From assembly GCF_034702125.1 (NCBI RefSeq), contig NC_085861.1:56829350-56893349 (forward strand): a stretch of 64,000 nt of DNA, given 5' to 3'. The stretch is from Engraulis encrasicolus. Lineage: Eukaryota; Chordata; Actinopteri; Clupeiformes; Engraulidae. The position numbers were made by a program, and so were the translations under genes. Position 1 is the stretch's first letter. Every line of letters begins with the position of its first letter. Under the pieces are notes generated by a model, which saw only the letters and a list, made by a program, of their open reading frames with translations, was not told where the DNA came from and searched no databases. Of this stretch, positions 61,642 to 64,000 are shown piece by piece.

Positions 61642-63103
61642 TATTATTATCATTATTATGAGACCTCGGTTTATTTCAAGAACATGGTTAAGTGATAAAC
61701 CTGGATAAGTTAACCTACAGGAAGTGGTAGCCTATAACTGACAATAGATGGCCCACAGGTGTAATGAAGCTATGAAAACGAGGACTCCAAGCCCTTCTAA
61801 TAGATGATTTACCACCACTTCATGGATAACTTAAGCTGGTTTTCTAACGAGTCAGGTTTTTGGAATACTCCGCAGTCTGACCTGCCGCACGTGGAAAGGC
61901 GTGAAGCAGATGGTGAAGATGACCAGCACGCTGGTCAGCAGCTGCACCGCCCGGCGCCGTCGCTCACGGCTCTGCTGCATCAGGTCGGGGCTGGCCAGGG
62001 CACGCACAATGCGTGCCGTGAACACTACGATGATCACCAGCGGGATGAAGAACTCGAACAGCGTCAACGCCAAGAGGCACGTCAGGCAGCAGGTCAGGAA
62101 CGAGTAAGTAACCACCACGGCGAGCAGCCAGATGCACATGCACGCCATCTTGGCCACGTTGGGGCTGCGCCACTTCCTGGAGGCCTCCACCTGCACAACA
62201 TGGCATTATACAAGTAAGTAAGATAACCCGCCGACTTGAACCGTTTTTCACATTTGTGCAGTATGCATTTGCATGTTCACTCTACAACCCCCTGTGACAG
62301 GTTAGGTTTAGGGATGGGTTTGGTCTGGGCACAATTTCGCAACAAATTCGCTGTTTCGCTGCAGAAGCAGTTTCAAAGCAGAAACGTAGCTTGAAAGGTT
62401 AGGTTTAGGCATGGTTTTGATCAGAGCACAGCAGAGCATTTTCACGTTTAGCAACAGAAATTCGCCATGGCAACAGAAATTCGCCATCAGGGTGGGAAAA
62501 CTGACAACTTTGTCAGGTGACAAAAGCGCTTTCCCATGGCGTCGAGGACCATGACTTAACTTGCAAAGGCATCGCACCTCAATGTGGAATGCACTGGCGT
62601 AACATAGGTCTACATACACCTTTACATGATGCCAGTCTGACCTGCACTATGGCCAAGTAGCGGTCCACGCAGATACTGGTGAGGAAGAGGATGCTGCAGT
62701 ACATGTTGACGAAGTAGCTGAAGATGTGCACGTAGGAGCAACTCTCGCACCTCCCGCCGCTGTAGTAGAGGATGATCCGCGTGGGCAAGGAGAGATTGAC
62801 CAGGAGGTCGGTGATCACCAGGTTGATGGTGTAGATGACCGAGGTGGTCTTTGGCTTGGTGCGGAAACAGAAGACGTACAGTGCCAGCGTGTTGAGGGCC
62901 ATCCCGACGGTGAAGATAAGAGTGTTGATGACCACCAGTGCAATCCAAAGGCTGTAGAAGTCATTGTATAGTCCCTTGTCCAGGTGTGCCAGGCGACTCA
63001 GGTAGGGGAACTCTTGATGGGAGAAGTTGGAGAAACCGATGGGGCACAGGGTGGTACTGGTGTTCGAGGACAGCGGCCTTGTCATGGCTGAGGAACCCTC
63101 CAT
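57607..63103 (-). CDS. gpr20: G-protein coupled receptor 20 (four coding exons)
   Basis: Class A orphan receptor at the plasma membrane. Exons 63103-62642, 62190-61882, 58233-58108 and 57786-57607 join in phase 0 to 358 codons plus stop, the length I recall for human GPR20. Seen: N-linked sites N14 and N26, seven hydrophobic segments, the DRY motif at about D147-Y149, CFTPFHVRQ in TM6, and DPVVY (NPxxY variant) at 287-291. The tail has [14 protein letters not shown], shared with mammalian GPR20. An acceptor at 63126 implies a 5' untranslated exon upstream. The human coding sequence is, to my knowledge, a single exon, so three coding introns are unusual; the third is a transposon. A second in-frame ATG at 63085 is possible. 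Confidence 0.95.
57794..58106. mobile_element. hAT-type non-autonomous element forming gpr20 intron 3
   Basis: The ends are TAGGGGTGTAAAT and ATTTACACCCCTA. They are flanked by CCTGCAAG (57786-57793) and CCTGGAAG (58107-58114), an 8-bp target duplication with one mismatch. The interior holds AT-rich 'attcgatt/atcgatt' motifs and no open reading frame. The element plus one duplication copy is exactly the 321-bp intron 57787-58107. Confidence 0.93.
58108..58233 (-). CDS. gpr20: gpr20 coding exon 3 (TM7)
   Basis: Residues 258-299: [20 protein letters not shown] and [11 protein letters not shown]. 126 nt, phase 0 on both sides. The last seven bases, with the first intron base, form the copy of the 8-bp target duplication kept after splicing. 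Confidence 0.95.
58381..58750. mobile_element. Dispersed small TIR element, copy 4
   Basis: Begins TTAAAGGTGCACTGTGTAA; the far end is degraded. In gpr20 intron 2. Confidence 0.75.
59043..61560. mobile_element. Composite of degraded elements in gpr20 intron 2
   Basis: The left edge 'caggggtccccaaactt' and right edge 'ggccgcatccggcccccggg' resemble one fish hAT-type repeat. Inside, 'gacctccgccaagg' (59446) and 'cctggcggaggt' (61252) mark another. Between 60200 and 60870 the phrases 'ccatctcgcaac' and 'attccatatttttggc' recur several times. No intact gene is visible. Confidence 0.55.
59165..59270. repeat. Dispersed repeat, copy 2 (GAAGGGCTCTGCCC type)
   Basis: Same order of blocks as 26325-26440 with few differences, ending 'gtgctgtccttcgcttcctt'. 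Probably a short element tail. Confidence 0.7.
61589..61650. repeat. (ATT)n microsatellite
   Basis: Roughly 20 ATT units with two interruptions, in gpr20 intron 2. Confidence 0.95.
61882..62190 (-). CDS. gpr20: gpr20 coding exon 2 (TM4-TM6)
   Basis: Residues 155-257: [20 protein letters not shown] (TM4), [20 protein letters not shown] (TM5), [20 protein letters not shown] (TM6). Acceptor TTGTGCAG|GTGGAG, donor CGGCAG|GTCAGACTG; phase 0 on both sides. Confidence 0.95.
62642..63103 (-). CDS. gpr20: gpr20 coding exon 1 (TM1-TM3, DRY)
   Basis: Residues 1-154: glycosylated N terminus, [20 protein letters not shown] (TM1), [20 protein letters not shown] (TM2), TM3 with [12 protein letters not shown]. 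The exon runs up to its acceptor at 63125. Donor GTGCAG|GTCAGACTG, phase 0. Confidence 0.95.
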
Positions 63104-63125
63104 GCCTCTGTGACTGGTTTGATAC

Positions 63126-63709
63126 CTGATCAGAGAGTAAACCAAAATATGTTATAGGGCTTATTACTAGAACCACAATGCCAAATCTGTGACTTATATG
63201 CCACAAATGAGAAAAACAGCATTTTCAACAATGATAACAGACAGGGGTCACTTAGGAAAAGCTGTTTCATTAATGCAAAGGTGGTGCCACCCTCTACAAC
63301 TGATTATCTATGAACTGATTTCAGAATCCATGTCATTTAGGGCCTATACGTTCATACATCAACTAAAGATGAGATCTAGGAGGTGAGCTTTTGGCACTTG
63401 GCACTGTTTATTGAATATCATTCCACCTACTAACTGTACTCTACCAGTTCTGCCAAATGGATATGACAAGTCATGAATAAGGGCACTGAAAAAAAGTTAA
63501 CAGTTACTCAGTGATCATTACAATGATCTCTGGCTGGTTATCATTCTGCTCAAGTCAAGAGTAAGTCATTAAGACCCTTCAAGTATTCTCTCTCAGTTCT
63601 GCTTGACGGGTTAAGTCAACCAACTTGATTTTCTGTCCTTCAGCTGCTTGCCACTGCTTCAGCAAGCCTGAGGGATGATCAGAGTGTGGGAGCCACTAGC
63701 GGCTAATAC

Positions 63710-63790
<81 letters not shown>

Positions 63791-64000
63791 CATGGGAGCA
63801 GAGAGGAGAATGATGAGGAATGCTGTGCAAATAAATAGTCTTGAGTGGATCTCAGGCGTGACCTCAATAGACGCAGGATGTATGAGCTCACAGACCGTAG
63901 ATGCCACACAGCAAATGTTCCAGCAAGCAATTATGTCACACAATGCAATAAACCAAACTTGGGGAAAAGTGAGTACTATATGCATATACAGCAGCAGTAA
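63126..64000. other. Sequence upstream of the gpr20 coding exon
   Basis: An acceptor (TCTCTGATCAG) ends at 63126, so this is probably an intron in the 5' untranslated region. Apart from the CT repeat I see no feature. Confidence 0.6.
63714..63788. repeat. (CT)n microsatellite
   Basis: About 37 CT units, in the presumed 5' untranslated intron of gpr20. Confidence 0.98.

Noticed and set aside
58234..61881. gpr20 intron 2 as a whole-element intron
   Set aside because: The ends share only CAGGT, which the splice consensus explains, and the interior is a mixture of several elements.

Overview
The window is vertebrate nuclear DNA, almost certainly from a ray-finned (teleost) fish. It has split genes with GT-AG introns, long CA/CT microsatellites, Tc1/mariner remnants, tRNA-derived SINEs, LINE 3' ends and very many small terminal-inverted-repeat (TIR) elements, mostly hAT-like. 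I cannot assign a species.

Three protein-coding genes were found, all on the minus strand. From right to left they are gpr20 (57607-63103, four coding exons, 358 codons), slc45a4 (33409-52351, eight coding exons, 854 codons) and dennd3 (2144-29155, twenty coding exons in the window, about 1068 codons; the last beta-propeller exons lie beyond the left edge). I rebuilt each gene by hand from exon-intron junctions: every junction listed keeps the reading frame and has GT/AG ends. This is the DENND3-SLC45A4-GPR20 neighbourhood of human 8q24.3, which supports orthology, although dennd3 appears inverted relative to the human arrangement as I remember it.

The products are not a pathway. DENND3 is a Rab12 guanine-nucleotide exchange factor of the autophagy/endosome system. 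SLC45A4 is a 12-helix proton-coupled solute carrier. GPR20 is a class A orphan receptor. Their adjacency is conserved synteny.

Between and inside the genes the sequence is mostly transposable-element debris. The clearest result is in gpr20. Its third coding intron (57787-58107) is exactly one 313-bp hAT-type element plus one copy of its 8-bp target duplication. The element's TIR and the duplication supply the two splice sites, and splicing restores the uninterrupted reading frame. A second copy of the same family, with a perfect 8-bp target duplication, sits in an slc45a4 intron. Other notable structures are: a 1-kb inverted pair of hAT elements flanking a single dennd3 exon; a 2.5-kb palindrome built of repeated units of about 350 bp; a foldback element 30 bp from an slc45a4 splice donor; a copied splice donor of a dennd3 exon; and several nested insertions.
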